Assembly: GCA_028875345.1 (NCBI GenBank)
Contig: JAPPEG010000085.1
Coordinates: 1 to 33,347 of the forward strand
Length of the DNA: 33,347 bases
Origin: Gemmatimonadota bacterium
Lineage (GTDB): Bacteria; Latescibacterota; UBA2968; UBA8231
Direction: 5' to 3'
Shown here piece after piece: positions 17,615-27,352 of this stretch. How positions within the stretch are numbered: position 1 is the first letter of the stretch; the number at the start of each line of letters is the position of its first letter. Below the pieces are notes generated by a model. That model was not told the origin of the DNA, searched no databases, and saw only the letters and a list, made by a program, of their open reading frames with translations. The position numbers were made by a program, and so were the translations under genes.

Positions 17615-18880
17615 ATGGGTAAACAACAGATGCTCAACTTACTGCGCAGCCAATTTCTCGAATGGGGCCTCGGCAAGGACCTCGGCGAAGACCTCGCCGC
17701 ACTGGTCGCCTTGGCCGTGGTGGCCTTCGTCGCCTTGCTCGCCCACCTTCTAGCCAGAGGGCCTTTACTCCGCGGCTTCGACGCCATCATTCGCCGCACC
17801 GATATCCCCTGGGACGACGCCCTGATCGAGTGCCGGGTCCTGCACCGGCTGGCCCATCTAGTCCCCGGCCTCGTCTTCTACCACCTAGGGCCAATGGCCT
17901 TAGAGGGCCACCCCGTTTCCGTCAAAATCATCCAGACCGCGGCGCATGTTTATCTGGTGCTCTCTGGCTTACTAGCCGTTGAGGCGTTGATAAGCGCAGG
18001 CGTCCGCATCTACAACAGCACTAGGACCTCGCACGAAGTCTCTATCAAGGGGCCGGTGCAGTTCCTCAAGATCATCCTCTTTTTGCTCGGCAGCATCATC
18101 GTCGTCGCAACCCTAATCGGCCAATCGCCGCTCTACTTGCTCGGCGGCCTGACGGCGATGACCGCGGTTTTGCTTTTGGTTTTCCGCGACTCGATCCTCG
18201 GGTTAGTCGCTGGCATCCAGATCTCGGTAAATCGCATGGTCGCCTACGGCGACTGGATTGAAATGCCCCAGTACGGAGCCGACGGCGACGTAATCGACAT
18301 CACGCTGACGACGGTCAAGGTACAAAACTGGGACAAGACCATTACGACCATCCCCACGTACGCGCTAATCGGCGAGTCGTTCAAAAACTGGCGCGGCATG
18401 CAGGAGTCAGGCGGGCGGCGGATCAAGCGGGCGATCTACCTCGACGTTAGCACCATCAAGTTTTGCGACGAGGAAATGCTCACCCGCTTCGCCAAAATCC
18501 AGTACATCACCGCCCACATTGAGCGGAAGAAGCAAGAGCTAGCCGAATACAACAAGCTCAATCAAGTGGACCTCTCACATCTGGTAAACGGTCGGCGCAT
18601 GACTAATATCGGCACCTTCCGCGCCTATGTGCAGGCCTATCTGAAAAACCATCCGCAGATCAACCAAGAGATGACCTTTCTCGTGCGTCAGCTAGCGCCG
18701 ACCTCCAAGGGGCTACCCCTCGAAATCTACGTCTTCTGCCAGGATATCGTCTGGGCCAACTACGAGGCGATTCAGGCCGACATTTTCGACCACATCTTCG
18801 CCATTGTGCCCGCCTTTGATCTGCGAGTTTTTCAGGAGCCGACGGGGACGGATTTTCAGGCGCTGGGGGAATCGCAGTAA
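17615..18880 (+). CDS. Mechanosensitive ion channel family protein (YbdG/MscS-like)
   Basis: GLTAMTAVLLLVFRDSILGLVAGIQISVNRMVAYGDWIEMPQYGADGDVIDITLTTVKVQNWDKTITTIPTYALI. Confidence 0.92.
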   Translation: MGKQQMLNLLRSQFLEWGLGKDLGEDLAALVALAVVAFVALLAHLLARGPLLRGFDAIIRRTDIPWDDALIECRVLHRLAHLVPGLVFYHLGPMALEGHPVSVKIIQTAAHVYLVLSGLLAVEALISAGVRIYNSTRTSHEVSIKGPVQFLKIILFLLGSIIVVATLIGQSPLYLLGGLTAMTAVLLLVFRDSILGLVAGIQISVNRMVAYGDWIEMPQYGADGDVIDITLTTVKVQNWDKTITTIPTYALIGESFKNWRGMQESGGRRIKRAIYLDVSTIKFCDEEMLTRFAKIQYITAHIERKKQELAEYNKLNQVDLSHLVNGRRMTNIGTFRAYVQAYLKNHPQINQEMTFLVRQLAPTSKGLPLEIYVFCQDIVWANYEAIQADIFDHIFAIVPAFDLRVFQEPTGTDFQALGESQ

Positions 18881-18918
18881 GACGAGCTATGTTGCCGTCA
18901 GAAATTAAAGATATCGCT

Positions 18919-19419
18919 ATGTCCACTGAAAACTTGCTCTACACCACTGTGTCCAGTTCCATCGGCGAACTGCTCCTAGCCGGTGACTCCACGGGCTTGC
19001 GACACATCTATTTCGAGAACGGCGACTTTAGCCCACCGCCAGATTGGCAGGCCGTGGCTGCGTTACCCTATCCGGTCGCCGACCAGCTCGATTCCTACTT
19101 CGCCGGTCATCTACGCAGCTTCGATCTGCCGCTCAACCCCCAAGGAACGGCGTTTCAGCGCAAAGTCTGGGCCGCACTCGCGGAGATTCCCTACGGCGAG
19201 ACGGTCTCCTACCTAGAACTAGCTCGCCGCATCGGCAACCCAAACTCGGTCCGCGCCGTCGGTCTAGCCAACGGTAAGAATCCCCTGCCGATAGTCGTGC
19301 CTTGTCATCGCGTCATTGGCAGCAACGGCGCGCTAGTCGGCTACGCCGGAGGGCTGCCGATCAAAAAAGCGTTGCTCGCCCTCGAAGGTGTGCTTGCTCC
19401 TCAACTCGATCTCTTCTAA
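18919..19419 (+). CDS. ogt: Methylated-DNA--protein-cysteine S-methyltransferase
   Basis: PCHRVIGSNGALVGYAGGLPIKKALLALEG active site; GTAFQRKVWAALAEIPYGETVSY. Confidence 0.95.
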   Translation: MSTENLLYTTVSSSIGELLLAGDSTGLRHIYFENGDFSPPPDWQAVAALPYPVADQLDSYFAGHLRSFDLPLNPQGTAFQRKVWAALAEIPYGETVSYLELARRIGNPNSVRAVGLANGKNPLPIVVPCHRVIGSNGALVGYAGGLPIKKALLALEGVLAPQLDLF

Positions 19420-19432
19420 AGCTGGAGGTTTC

Positions 19433-20533
19433 ATGTCCACGTATCGCATTGCTATCATCGGCACGGGTCGCGTCGGCTATCAGTTCAGTTTCTCCGACCT
19501 GCCCGACAACCACGCCGCCGCCATTGTCCAACATCCTTCCTGCGAGTTGGTCGCCGGCGTCAACCGAGGGCGCGAAAAGCTCGACGCCTTTGGCGAGCGC
19601 TTCGGCGTCGAGGCGCTCTACCACGACTATCGGCAAATGCTCGCCGAAGTCCAGCCCGACCTCTGCATCGTCGCCACCCATCCCGAGCTCCATGCCGAAA
19701 TGGTCACCAACTGCGCCCAAGCCTCCGCGACGCGAGCCATCATCTGCGAAAAGCCAATGGCACTCTCACTGGAGGAATGCGACCAGATGATCGCGGCCTG
19801 CCAAGCAGAGGACGTGCTCTTGCAGATCAACCACAACCGCCGCTGGCACTCCGAGTGGGTTCTCGCCAAAACGCTCCTCGACGCGGGAGCTATCGGCGAG
19901 TTTAATCACATCTACTGCTACATGGACGGGGGCAAGCCAGCCCCTTGGTGGCGCAGCGAGAACGAAGGCCCCTTACTGCACGACTTCACCCACTATTTCG
20001 ACCTAATGGATCTCTACGCCGGCGAGGTGGATTGGCTGTGCGGCATGGCTGAGCAGCGCATGCGTCCCTGGGCGGTCGAGGATTTTTCGGCTGCTATGCT
20101 TAAATTCAAAGGGGGAGCCACTGGGCTGATCTGTGGTGCCGAACTGACGCAGTACAACGACAACGCCTTCGAGCTGCGCGGCTCAACCGGCCTGATCCGT
20201 ATGGATGCTGAGCAAGTCCGCCTCTTTCAGTCCAAGGTCGCGCTGTCCGAGCCTGACAGCGGCTTTGAGTGGAGCAGCCTCGAAGAAGTCGAAGTCGAAC
20301 GGCCAGCCCCTGTCTCTACGTACGTCGCTGCCTTATCCGAGTTGATCGATGCTTTGGAAGGCCGCGGCACCTTGCGCAGCGACGGTGCCGTGGGCCGCCG
20401 CTCGCTGGAAATGGTCATGGCCATCTATCAGTCGCAGCTAGAAGGCAACCGCCCCGTTCACTTTCCCGTCTCGCTCGCCGAGTCCGGTGTCGAGGCGCTG
20501 CGCCGGGCGGGGAATTTTAAGGAGCGAGTGTAG
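19433..20533 (+). CDS. Gfo/Idh/MocA family oxidoreductase
   Basis: YRIAIIGTGRVGYQFS, ALYHDYRQMLAEVQPDLCIVATHPELHAEMV, AIICEKPMALSLEECDQMI. Confidence 0.93.
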   Translation: MSTYRIAIIGTGRVGYQFSFSDLPDNHAAAIVQHPSCELVAGVNRGREKLDAFGERFGVEALYHDYRQMLAEVQPDLCIVATHPELHAEMVTNCAQASATRAIICEKPMALSLEECDQMIAACQAEDVLLQINHNRRWHSEWVLAKTLLDAGAIGEFNHIYCYMDGGKPAPWWRSENEGPLLHDFTHYFDLMDLYAGEVDWLCGMAEQRMRPWAVEDFSAAMLKFKGGATGLICGAELTQYNDNAFELRGSTGLIRMDAEQVRLFQSKVALSEPDSGFEWSSLEEVEVERPAPVSTYVAALSELIDALEGRGTLRSDGAVGRRSLEMVMAIYQSQLEGNRPVHFPVSLAESGVEALRRAGNFKERV

Positions 20534-20634
20534 TCCGACTGCAGTACCTTGCGGCCGCAGCGTAACCTCCGCAGCCATTCAGACAGGCAACGCGACCGCG
20601 CATCTTCACTCATAGCTGCGTCCGGAGAACAGAC

Positions 20635-21642
20635 ATGGCCAAAGCCAAAACGCGACCCAAGTACAAAAGTCGCGCTCGCAAAAAAATCCGCGTCGCCTTC
20701 ATCGGCGCTGGTGGCCGCGCCCTGATGGCCCACTATCCCTCACTGCGCGACATCCCCGAGGCCGAACTAGTCGCCGTCGCCGAGCTCGACGAACAGCGCC
20801 TGCACAAAACCTGTGACCTCTACGACATCAAAGGCCGCTACAGCGACTATCGCCAAATGCTCGAACGCGAAAAACCCGACGCGGTCTACGCCATCATGCC
20901 GCCGCACCACCTTTTCGACATCTGCGCCACCGTGATCGAACACGGCTGCCATCTCATCATCGAAAAACCCCCCGCCGTTACCACCGAGCAAATCCGCCAA
21001 CTCGCCGCTTTAGCCCGGCGACACAAAGTCCTGACCGGCGTCGCCTTCCAACGCCGTTTTGCCCCCGTCATTCGCCGTGGTAAAACGCTGTGCGAAGAGC
21101 GCGGCATCGTGCACACCGCCCACGCCAGCTTCTACAAAAACTGGGTCGGCGGCGCGCCCTACTATCGCGGAGCGTTGGACATGCTTACCTGCGATGGCAT
21201 CCACGCCGTCGATACCTTGCGCTACTTATGCGGCGGCGAAGTCGAATCCGTTGCCAGCGACTCGCGCCGCCTCGACGCCGACCACTGGAATGTCCACCTA
21301 GCTCTAGTCCGTTTCAGCAGCGGGGCCACCGGACTCTTGCTCAACAACTTCATGGCTGGTCGGCGGATGTTCAGCGTCGAGGTCCATGCCCCCGGCATCT
21401 CCTTCTTCGGCGACCCCGAAGAAGGCGGCCAGCTCTACGCCGACAACAAGACCGAGCCTATCGACGAATTGGACCCTACCGTCTTAGCCGGCAGCGCAGA
21501 GGACTATCGAGCCTTCGGCCCCTACGATATCAACCGCCATTTTGTGGATTGTATGTTAAAGGGGAAAGATTCCGAAACGAATTTCGACGACGCAACCAAG
21601 ACCATGGAATTGGTCGACGCGATCTACCGTTCGCAGATTTGA
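20635..21642 (+). CDS. Gfo/Idh/MocA family oxidoreductase with basic N-terminal extension
   Basis: MAKAKTRPKYKSRARKKIRVAFIGAGGRALMAHYPSL..., RYSDYRQMLEREKPDAVYAIMPPHHLFD, LIIEKPPAVTTEQIRQLA. Confidence 0.93.
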   Translation: MAKAKTRPKYKSRARKKIRVAFIGAGGRALMAHYPSLRDIPEAELVAVAELDEQRLHKTCDLYDIKGRYSDYRQMLEREKPDAVYAIMPPHHLFDICATVIEHGCHLIIEKPPAVTTEQIRQLAALARRHKVLTGVAFQRRFAPVIRRGKTLCEERGIVHTAHASFYKNWVGGAPYYRGALDMLTCDGIHAVDTLRYLCGGEVESVASDSRRLDADHWNVHLALVRFSSGATGLLLNNFMAGRRMFSVEVHAPGISFFGDPEEGGQLYADNKTEPIDELDPTVLAGSAEDYRAFGPYDINRHFVDCMLKGKDSETNFDDATKTMELVDAIYRSQI

Positions 21643-21684
21643 GCAGAGCGGTCCGAGTTGATCAACGATCTTAAAGGCAAGGCG

Positions 21685-22089
21685 TCACTCGGCGACGCAC
21701 CGTCCATCCCTATACGCCAACACCGGCGCGTTGGGCACTGAGCAGTCCGAAGCTAACCCATAGCGCTCGTTCATCTCAGCTTCAAAGGCGTTATACGCTG
21801 TCAGCCGCTCGGCTAATGCCGTCGAATCGGTTGACGAGGCGGAGTAAATTACAAACTCCCAAGGCCCGCCGCAGGGCTTGGAGCCCACGCCCGCGTAGCG
21901 ACAATCCGCAATGGACGCACCCGCAGCGTCGCCGACGAGCGCGTCGATTTCCCGTCGCATTTCCGCTAGCTGTGCATGGTCGCCTTCCTCAGTCCGCTGG
22001 TCGCCATGGTTGTCCCCAACAACAGAGTCCGAGTCGCCACAAGCAAGGAGGGAAACGGCGATCCATGCCGCCGCAATCAAGTATCGCAT
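21685..22089 (-). CDS. Putative lipoprotein of unknown function
   Basis: MRYLIAAAWIAVSLLACGDSDS lipobox-like LLAC; 134 aa; start chosen at 22089. Confidence 0.6.
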   Translation of the reverse strand: MRYLIAAAWIAVSLLACGDSDSVVGDNHGDQRTEEGDHAQLAEMRREIDALVGDAAGASIADCRYAGVGSKPCGGPWEFVIYSASSTDSTALAERLTAYNAFEAEMNERYGLASDCSVPNAPVLAYRDGRCVAE

Positions 22090-22138
22090 AGTCTTCCTCT
22101 CCGTTAAAAGAGAGCCATCGCTTGCACTGTGAGAACAC

Positions 22139-23104
22139 CTAACCTGCTGCACGGTTCCCCCACCGCGTCGCGATAACTGCATCCATGAAAATCTGCCCTA
22201 GGTGAAACACAATACAAGGTATTGCTAGCAACCCCTTCTGCTCGGGCGACACCGCCGAATCCGGCAAAAAAGCCAGCACCGTCATCGCCACCGGCAAGGT
22301 CTTCTGGCTCGCCATCAGCACAACGGTCTTGCGCGCCGCCGCTTCGAGCTGCAAAAGCACGCAAGCGCCGCCATTGAGCAGCAGGTAGAGTGCGTGGATT
22401 GCCAATCCAGACACTACCAGAATCAACAAGCTCGCAGGTTCTATCTGGGCTAGCCGTCCAGAAGACTCGCTGAATTTCATCCACGGAATCGAGATCAGCG
22501 CCGCGTTGCTGGCCAAAGTCAACCGCGAGCGCTGGGCGTCGACCCAATCGACGGCGAAGCGCCGCAGGTACTTGCCGACGCCCAAGGGCAGCAAGATCGA
22601 AAGACAGAGTTTGGCGAACAGATCGCTAGCCGAAAGCTCGACTTGGCCTAGGGAACTCAGCAGATGCGCCAACACGAAGGGGACCGTGAAGATGCCGGCG
22701 ATATTGGTCAGCACCGTCAAAAGCAAGGCCAAGGCTACGTTGCCTCTGGCCTGCGCCGTCAACGCCACGCCCGAGGTCAGGGTCGTCGGCATGCAGCAGA
22801 ACAGGGCCAGACCGAATTGGAAGGCGGGCTCCATCGGAAGCTGGAATGCGATCGCCGCACCTATAAAGGGCGTGGCGAAGAGAATCGAAACACACCCCCA
22901 AGACGTCGCCTTCCACGCAGCGAGGGCCGCGTGGACTTCATCGGTCTTTAGCATCAGCCCCGACAGAAAAAAAATAAAACTGACAGCGATGTACTGAGTG
23001 GGTAACTCGGCCATGTACCTACCCGAAGTCGGGAAGAAGACGCCGACCACGGCCGCGATCACTAGACCGATGGGAAGGAATTGTCGCAGTAGGAAACCTA
23101 GCAT
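22139..23104 (-). CDS. Bile acid:sodium symporter (SBF/YfeH-like) family protein
   Basis: FLLRQFLPIGLVIAAVVGVFFPTSG..., FFLSGLMLKTDEVHAAL, GLALFCCMPTTLTSGVALTAQARGNVALALLLTVLTNI. Confidence 0.9.
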   Translation of the reverse strand: MLGFLLRQFLPIGLVIAAVVGVFFPTSGRYMAELPTQYIAVSFIFFLSGLMLKTDEVHAALAAWKATSWGCVSILFATPFIGAAIAFQLPMEPAFQFGLALFCCMPTTLTSGVALTAQARGNVALALLLTVLTNIAGIFTVPFVLAHLLSSLGQVELSASDLFAKLCLSILLPLGVGKYLRRFAVDWVDAQRSRLTLASNAALISIPWMKFSESSGRLAQIEPASLLILVVSGLAIHALYLLLNGGACVLLQLEAAARKTVVLMASQKTLPVAMTVLAFLPDSAVSPEQKGLLAIPCIVFHLGQIFMDAVIATRWGNRAAG

Positions 23105-23113
23105 CGTTCGCTC

Positions 23114-23140
23114 AAAAAAAGGCCGGACGACGTCCGGCCT
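23114..23140 (-). terminator. Rho-independent terminator downstream of the DtxR-family regulator gene
   Basis: Minus strand: AGGCCGGAC-GTC-GTCCGGCCT followed by a T-run (A7 at 23114-23120 on plus, one A shared with the stem). Confidence 0.85.
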
Positions 23141-23223
23141 GATAGATAAAAACTATATCCTCTCGGAATCTACTCGCTCTCTGCTAGGCAACCATAGGGC
23201 AACCGTAACAGATCGCAGAGGTT

Positions 23224-23712
23224 TCACGCTTTCACGTCGCCGCCATTGCGAAGCTCTAGGGCATCTTCGCGGAACATCTGGAGAAACCCGTTGGCCGCAG
23301 GTTTTTCCGAAAACAACACGCGCAGAAAATGGACCAGCCGCATCCGCGCTTCCGTGCTGATTAGGTGCTCGACCTTACAGGCGTCGATCATTGCGTCGTC
23401 CTCGTCCATACCGAGGGCGTCTCTGAGGAACCGCTGCACGACCAAGCGCGTTTCCTCGACCTCCTGCACTACTTTCAAGCCTTGTTCGGTAAGTTCGAGG
23501 AAGCGGTTGAGATCCTCTTGCACATAGCCGCGTTCCTTGAGGTGCTTCATGGCCGTCGAGACGCTGCCTTTGGTGATGCTTAGGTGCTTGGCGATATCCG
23601 AGACGCGGGCGTAGCCGTGCATCTCGCGCAGCTCGTGGATCGCCATCAAGTGATGTGCCGCGCTGTGGCTTAGTTCGTTTTCTTCGTAGGCTCTCCAGAC
23701 TTCCTCAAACAT
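23224..23712 (-). CDS. DtxR/MntR-family metal-dependent transcriptional regulator
   Basis: SHSAAHHLMAIHELREMHGYARVSDIAKHLSITKGSVSTAMKHLKERGYVQEDLNRFLELTEQGLK; KVEHLISTEA metal-site-like segment. Confidence 0.88.
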   Translation of the reverse strand: MFEEVWRAYEENELSHSAAHHLMAIHELREMHGYARVSDIAKHLSITKGSVSTAMKHLKERGYVQEDLNRFLELTEQGLKVVQEVEETRLVVQRFLRDALGMDEDDAMIDACKVEHLISTEARMRLVHFLRVLFSEKPAANGFLQMFREDALELRNGGDVKA

Positions 23713-23760
23713 GCGTTTCGCCTTTCTGCCTCCGCTTACGTCGCAGGGCCTCGTATTGGG

Positions 23761-24759
23761 TCATTGGCCGAGCTTGCGCAGCAAATCTACGCAGCGATTG
23801 GAGTAGCCCCATTCATTGTCGTACCATCCGAGAATCTTGACCATATTTCCTTCGAGAACATTCGTCGATAGCGCGTCGAAGACACACGAGTGTGGGTTGC
23901 CTACGATGTCGGCCAAGACCAAAGGCTCCTCAGAGTACTCGAGGATGCCAGCCAGCGAGTTGGCCGCAGCGGCTTTGAATGCCGCGTTGATTGCTTCGGC
24001 ATCCGCTGCGCTTTTGAGTTCGGCGGTGAGGTCGGTCAATGAACCGTCGGGGGTTGGCACGCGGATGGCCAAGCCATCGAGCTTGCCGTCGAGCTCGGGT
24101 AGCACCTTACCTACCGCGGCCGCGGCCCCCGTAGTTGTGGGCACCATTGATGCCGCCGCCGAGCGCGCCCGCCGCATGTCACTGTGCGGAGCATCGAGCA
24201 GGCGTTGGTCGCCGGTGTACGAGTGAATCGTATTCATCATGCCTTTGACGATGCCGAATTTTTCGTGTAGGACTTTGACCATGGGGGCTAGACAGTTGGT
24301 CGTACACGAAGCATTGGAAATGATCGCATGGCCGGCTTGGATGGCGTCGTCGTTGACGCCCATTACCACGGTTACGTCTTCGCCTTTGGCCGGAGCAGAA
24401 ATGACGACTTTGTTGGCCCCAGCGTCGATATGGGCACGAGCCTTGCTAGCCTCGGTGAAAAATCCCGTTGACTCCAGCACCACTTCGACCCCCAAATCAC
24501 CCCAAGACAGGTTGGCCGGGTCGCGCTCGGCCAAGATGCGAATCGCTTGGCCATTGACGATCAAGTCGTCTCCAGCAACCTCTATCTCGCCGGCGAAGCG
24601 GCCATGGGTGGAGTCGTATTTGAGCAGATGAGCAAGTGTTTGGGCGTCGGTTAGATCGTTAATGGCTTTGATCTCGATGCCACCTTGCTCGACGGCCGCC
24701 CTGAACACCAAGCGACCGATTCGACCAAAGCCATTAATAGCAACAGGTAGCTCTCCCAT
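23761..24759 (-). CDS. gap: Glyceraldehyde-3-phosphate dehydrogenase, type I
   Basis: [72 protein letters not shown]. Confidence 0.97.
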   Translation of the reverse strand: MGELPVAINGFGRIGRLVFRAAVEQGGIEIKAINDLTDAQTLAHLLKYDSTHGRFAGEIEVAGDDLIVNGQAIRILAERDPANLSWGDLGVEVVLESTGFFTEASKARAHIDAGANKVVISAPAKGEDVTVVMGVNDDAIQAGHAIISNASCTTNCLAPMVKVLHEKFGIVKGMMNTIHSYTGDQRLLDAPHSDMRRARSAAASMVPTTTGAAAAVGKVLPELDGKLDGLAIRVPTPDGSLTDLTAELKSAADAEAINAAFKAAAANSLAGILEYSEEPLVLADIVGNPHSCVFDALSTNVLEGNMVKILGWYDNEWGYSNRCVDLLRKLGQ

Positions 24760-24870
24760 TTTCCAGTGTATTCCTTCCTATAAATAGCAGTAGATTTGGG
24801 GGTCTGAGAAAAGTCAGCCACTCATCCCTGCGGGCCATGCGACGATCCAAATGAATATGGTAGCAAACGG

Positions 24871-24990
24871 ATGAACGGAACTTTACAGCCCGATGTAAAA
24901 ACTTATATTGCACAGTTGCGGGAAGTGTGCAAGGCGGGCAAATCGGACTTGATTCTCAACTTTTGCGTTTTTTGCGTTGCAAAAAGCTAA
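24871..24990 (+). other. Structured intergenic region with a possible 39-aa ORF
   Basis: Inverted repeat TTGCACA(24908-24914)/TGTGCAA(24926-24932); tandem TTTTGCGTT x2 (24961-24978); hairpin TTTTTGC-GTT-GCAAAAA (24969-24985); ORF MNGTLQPDVKTYIAQLREVCKAGKSDLILNFCVFCVAKS*. Confidence 0.4.
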
Positions 24991-25090
24991 CGAATAAACC
25001 CGACCTCAGCAAGAGCACTACCACTGGCCGAGATGTGCGCTGGCGGGCTAGACTGAAGGACGGGACAGACGATCAAAGAACAGAGAAGCG

Positions 25091-26503
25091 ATGCGCGAGG
25101 AAGGCATAGCCTTGGAGAAAGCGCTGCTGTGCATCGATGAGCAGCAGCGGACCTACATCGAACAACTGAAATCTTTTATCCGCATCCCTAGCGTCAGCGC
25201 AGGGGCCGATGAAGACACCAGCGACGGCCTCGCCCAAGCGGCCGATTTCCTCGTCGGCCAATTCGACCAAATGGGGTTTGAGGTCGAGAAGGTCCAAGTA
25301 CGGGCCGCTACCAACCCCTTAGTCGTCGCCCGCAGCCCCGCGTTCTCGCCGCACCAACCCACCGTCTTGATCTATGGCCACTACGATGTACAAGGGGTGG
25401 ACAATCCGCGCTCGGCTTGGGAGGTGGATCCCTTTGCTGCCGAGGAGCGGGATGGCTTCCTCATCGCCCGGGGGGCCAGCGACAATAAGGGGCCTTGTTT
25501 CGCGCATCTGAAGGCGGCCGAAGTCGTCTTCGCCAATGGGAATCAGCTTCCGTTCAACCTGGTCTTCCTAATCGAAGGCGAGGAGGAATGCGGCAGCGCT
25601 GCGTTGAGCCAGTTTGTGGCCGAGGGTGGGCTTGACGAGTTTGCCCCGGTGCTTTGTACGGTGATTTCCGACACCAGCATGTACGGGCCGGACCAGCCCT
25701 CGCTGACTGTGGGCCTGCGCGGCATTGTCTATACCGAGGTCGAGGTTTTTGGGCCGGTGCAGGACGTGCATTCCGGCCTTTTCGGCGGCATTGTCCACAA
25801 TCCCAACCAACTTCTCGTCAACGCTTTGGCCGGCCTCATCAACGCCGAAGGAAGCATTGCTGTGCCCGGTTTCTACGAGGGAGTGCAGCCGCTTTCGGCC
25901 CGCGAAAAGAGCCTCTACGCTGCCCTTGCGGTGGACGAGGAGGCTTATTGTCGCACCTTGGGCGTAACCTCGCTAGTGGGAGAGCAGGAGTACCCCATTC
26001 TCGAAAGGCGCTGGACTCGTCCCACGCTCGACATCAACCTCCTCAGCGGCGGCAGTCCGCGCACCGTCATCCCGGCTGTCGCCCGAGCGGCCATCTCTTG
26101 CCGATTAGTGCCCGACCAAGATCCCGAACACATCCAAGCCACCCTCGAAGGGCACATCCGCTCTCGACTGCCCGCAGCCACCCGCGTCGAGTTCAAAAAC
26201 CAGCATTGCTCACTGGCCTACTACTTGGATCTAGACCATCCACTAGTCAAGCCAGCGCTCGCGGCGATGCGCAAGGGATTCGGGATCGAGCCGGTGTTTA
26301 CCCGCGAAGGCGGCTCCATCCCCATCGTCGTCGATTTTGCCGCTGCGACAGGGGCACCAGTCCTGCTCATCGGCCTAGGGCAAATCACCGACAATTGGCA
26401 CGGCCCCAACGAGCGCTTTTCTATGCGCGACTTTCACCGCGGCATCCGTACCTCGGCTGCGCTCTTATGCGAGTTGGCGCGAGCCTCTCAGCGCGCAACC
26501 TAG
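25091..26503 (+). CDS. M20 family metallopeptidase (dipeptidase)
   Basis: PTVLIYGHYDVQGVDNPRSAWEVDPFAAEERDGFLIARGASDNKGP; LIEGEEECGSAAL; TREGGSIPIVVDF. Confidence 0.95.
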   Translation: MREEGIALEKALLCIDEQQRTYIEQLKSFIRIPSVSAGADEDTSDGLAQAADFLVGQFDQMGFEVEKVQVRAATNPLVVARSPAFSPHQPTVLIYGHYDVQGVDNPRSAWEVDPFAAEERDGFLIARGASDNKGPCFAHLKAAEVVFANGNQLPFNLVFLIEGEEECGSAALSQFVAEGGLDEFAPVLCTVISDTSMYGPDQPSLTVGLRGIVYTEVEVFGPVQDVHSGLFGGIVHNPNQLLVNALAGLINAEGSIAVPGFYEGVQPLSAREKSLYAALAVDEEAYCRTLGVTSLVGEQEYPILERRWTRPTLDINLLSGGSPRTVIPAVARAAISCRLVPDQDPEHIQATLEGHIRSRLPAATRVEFKNQHCSLAYYLDLDHPLVKPALAAMRKGFGIEPVFTREGGSIPIVVDFAAATGAPVLLIGLGQITDNWHGPNERFSMRDFHRGIRTSAALLCELARASQRAT

Positions 26504-26536
26504 TCCCATCATTCTGCACAAGGCAAGGAGTCACCC

Positions 26537-27352
26537 GTGTCTCTCTCCCAAGCCCAAATAACCCATTTCAAAAATCACGGCTACACCGCGGTGCCCGATT
26601 TTTTTGACCCCCGCGAAGTCCGAGCCATACAAGCTGAAGTCGAGCGCTTCAAACGCGAAGGCTTGGTCCGCAATGTGGCCACCGAAGGCGACAGCAAGAC
26701 TCCCTCCACCACCAAGGTCAACTTGCAACTGATTCCCCTGTACGACAAAAGCGATCTCATTCGCGCCCTGCCCTTTGACGAAAAAATCACCGTCGCCGTC
26801 TCACAGCTCATCGGCACGCCCTTCATCCTGCACCTAGATCAGATGTTTCTCAAGCCGGCTGGCCACGGCATTGGCACGGACTGGCACCAAGACAACGCCT
26901 ATTTCAAAATAGACGATCCATTAAAAGGCACTGCCATGTGGGTCGCCGTTCACGACGCAACCATTGAAAATGGCACCATCCACGTCGTGCATGACTCCTT
27001 CAAGGAGGAATACCCACACGACCGCGATCCCTACTCCGATCACCACATCCACTGCCAAGTACCCGAGGAGCGCGCCGTGCCCATAGAGCTAAAGGCCGGT
27101 GGCGTCGTTTTCTTCTGCTACGGCACTGCCCACGCTACCAAGGAAAATACCACCAATCGCGAGCGCGCCGGACTTGCCTTTCACTTCCTGCATACCGCCT
27201 GCGTCGAGCGCGCCAAGCTCATCGGCCAAAAACGCGGTCAGCCCATCTTGGTGGGGCCGGAAGCCACGGGTGGCCAAGCCGAATACGGCGTGCGAGTCGC
27301 CGGGACTTGGGAACGGGAAATCGAGCGCATCCTCAAGGGAGCAACCAACTAA
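26537..27352 (+). CDS. Phytanoyl-CoA dioxygenase (PhyH) family protein
   Basis: FKNHGYTAVPDFFDPREVRAIQAEV; GTDWHQDNAYF; GVVFFCYGTAHAT; GGAG-like RBS. Confidence 0.92.
   Translation: MSLSQAQITHFKNHGYTAVPDFFDPREVRAIQAEVERFKREGLVRNVATEGDSKTPSTTKVNLQLIPLYDKSDLIRALPFDEKITVAVSQLIGTPFILHLDQMFLKPAGHGIGTDWHQDNAYFKIDDPLKGTAMWVAVHDATIENGTIHVVHDSFKEEYPHDRDPYSDHHIHCQVPEERAVPIELKAGGVVFFCYGTAHATKENTTNRERAGLAFHFLHTACVERAKLIGQKRGQPILVGPEATGGQAEYGVRVAGTWEREIERILKGATN

Noticed and set aside
25654-26607. 317-aa ORF overlapping M20 peptidase
   Set aside because: Shadow frame of GC-rich M20 coding sequence
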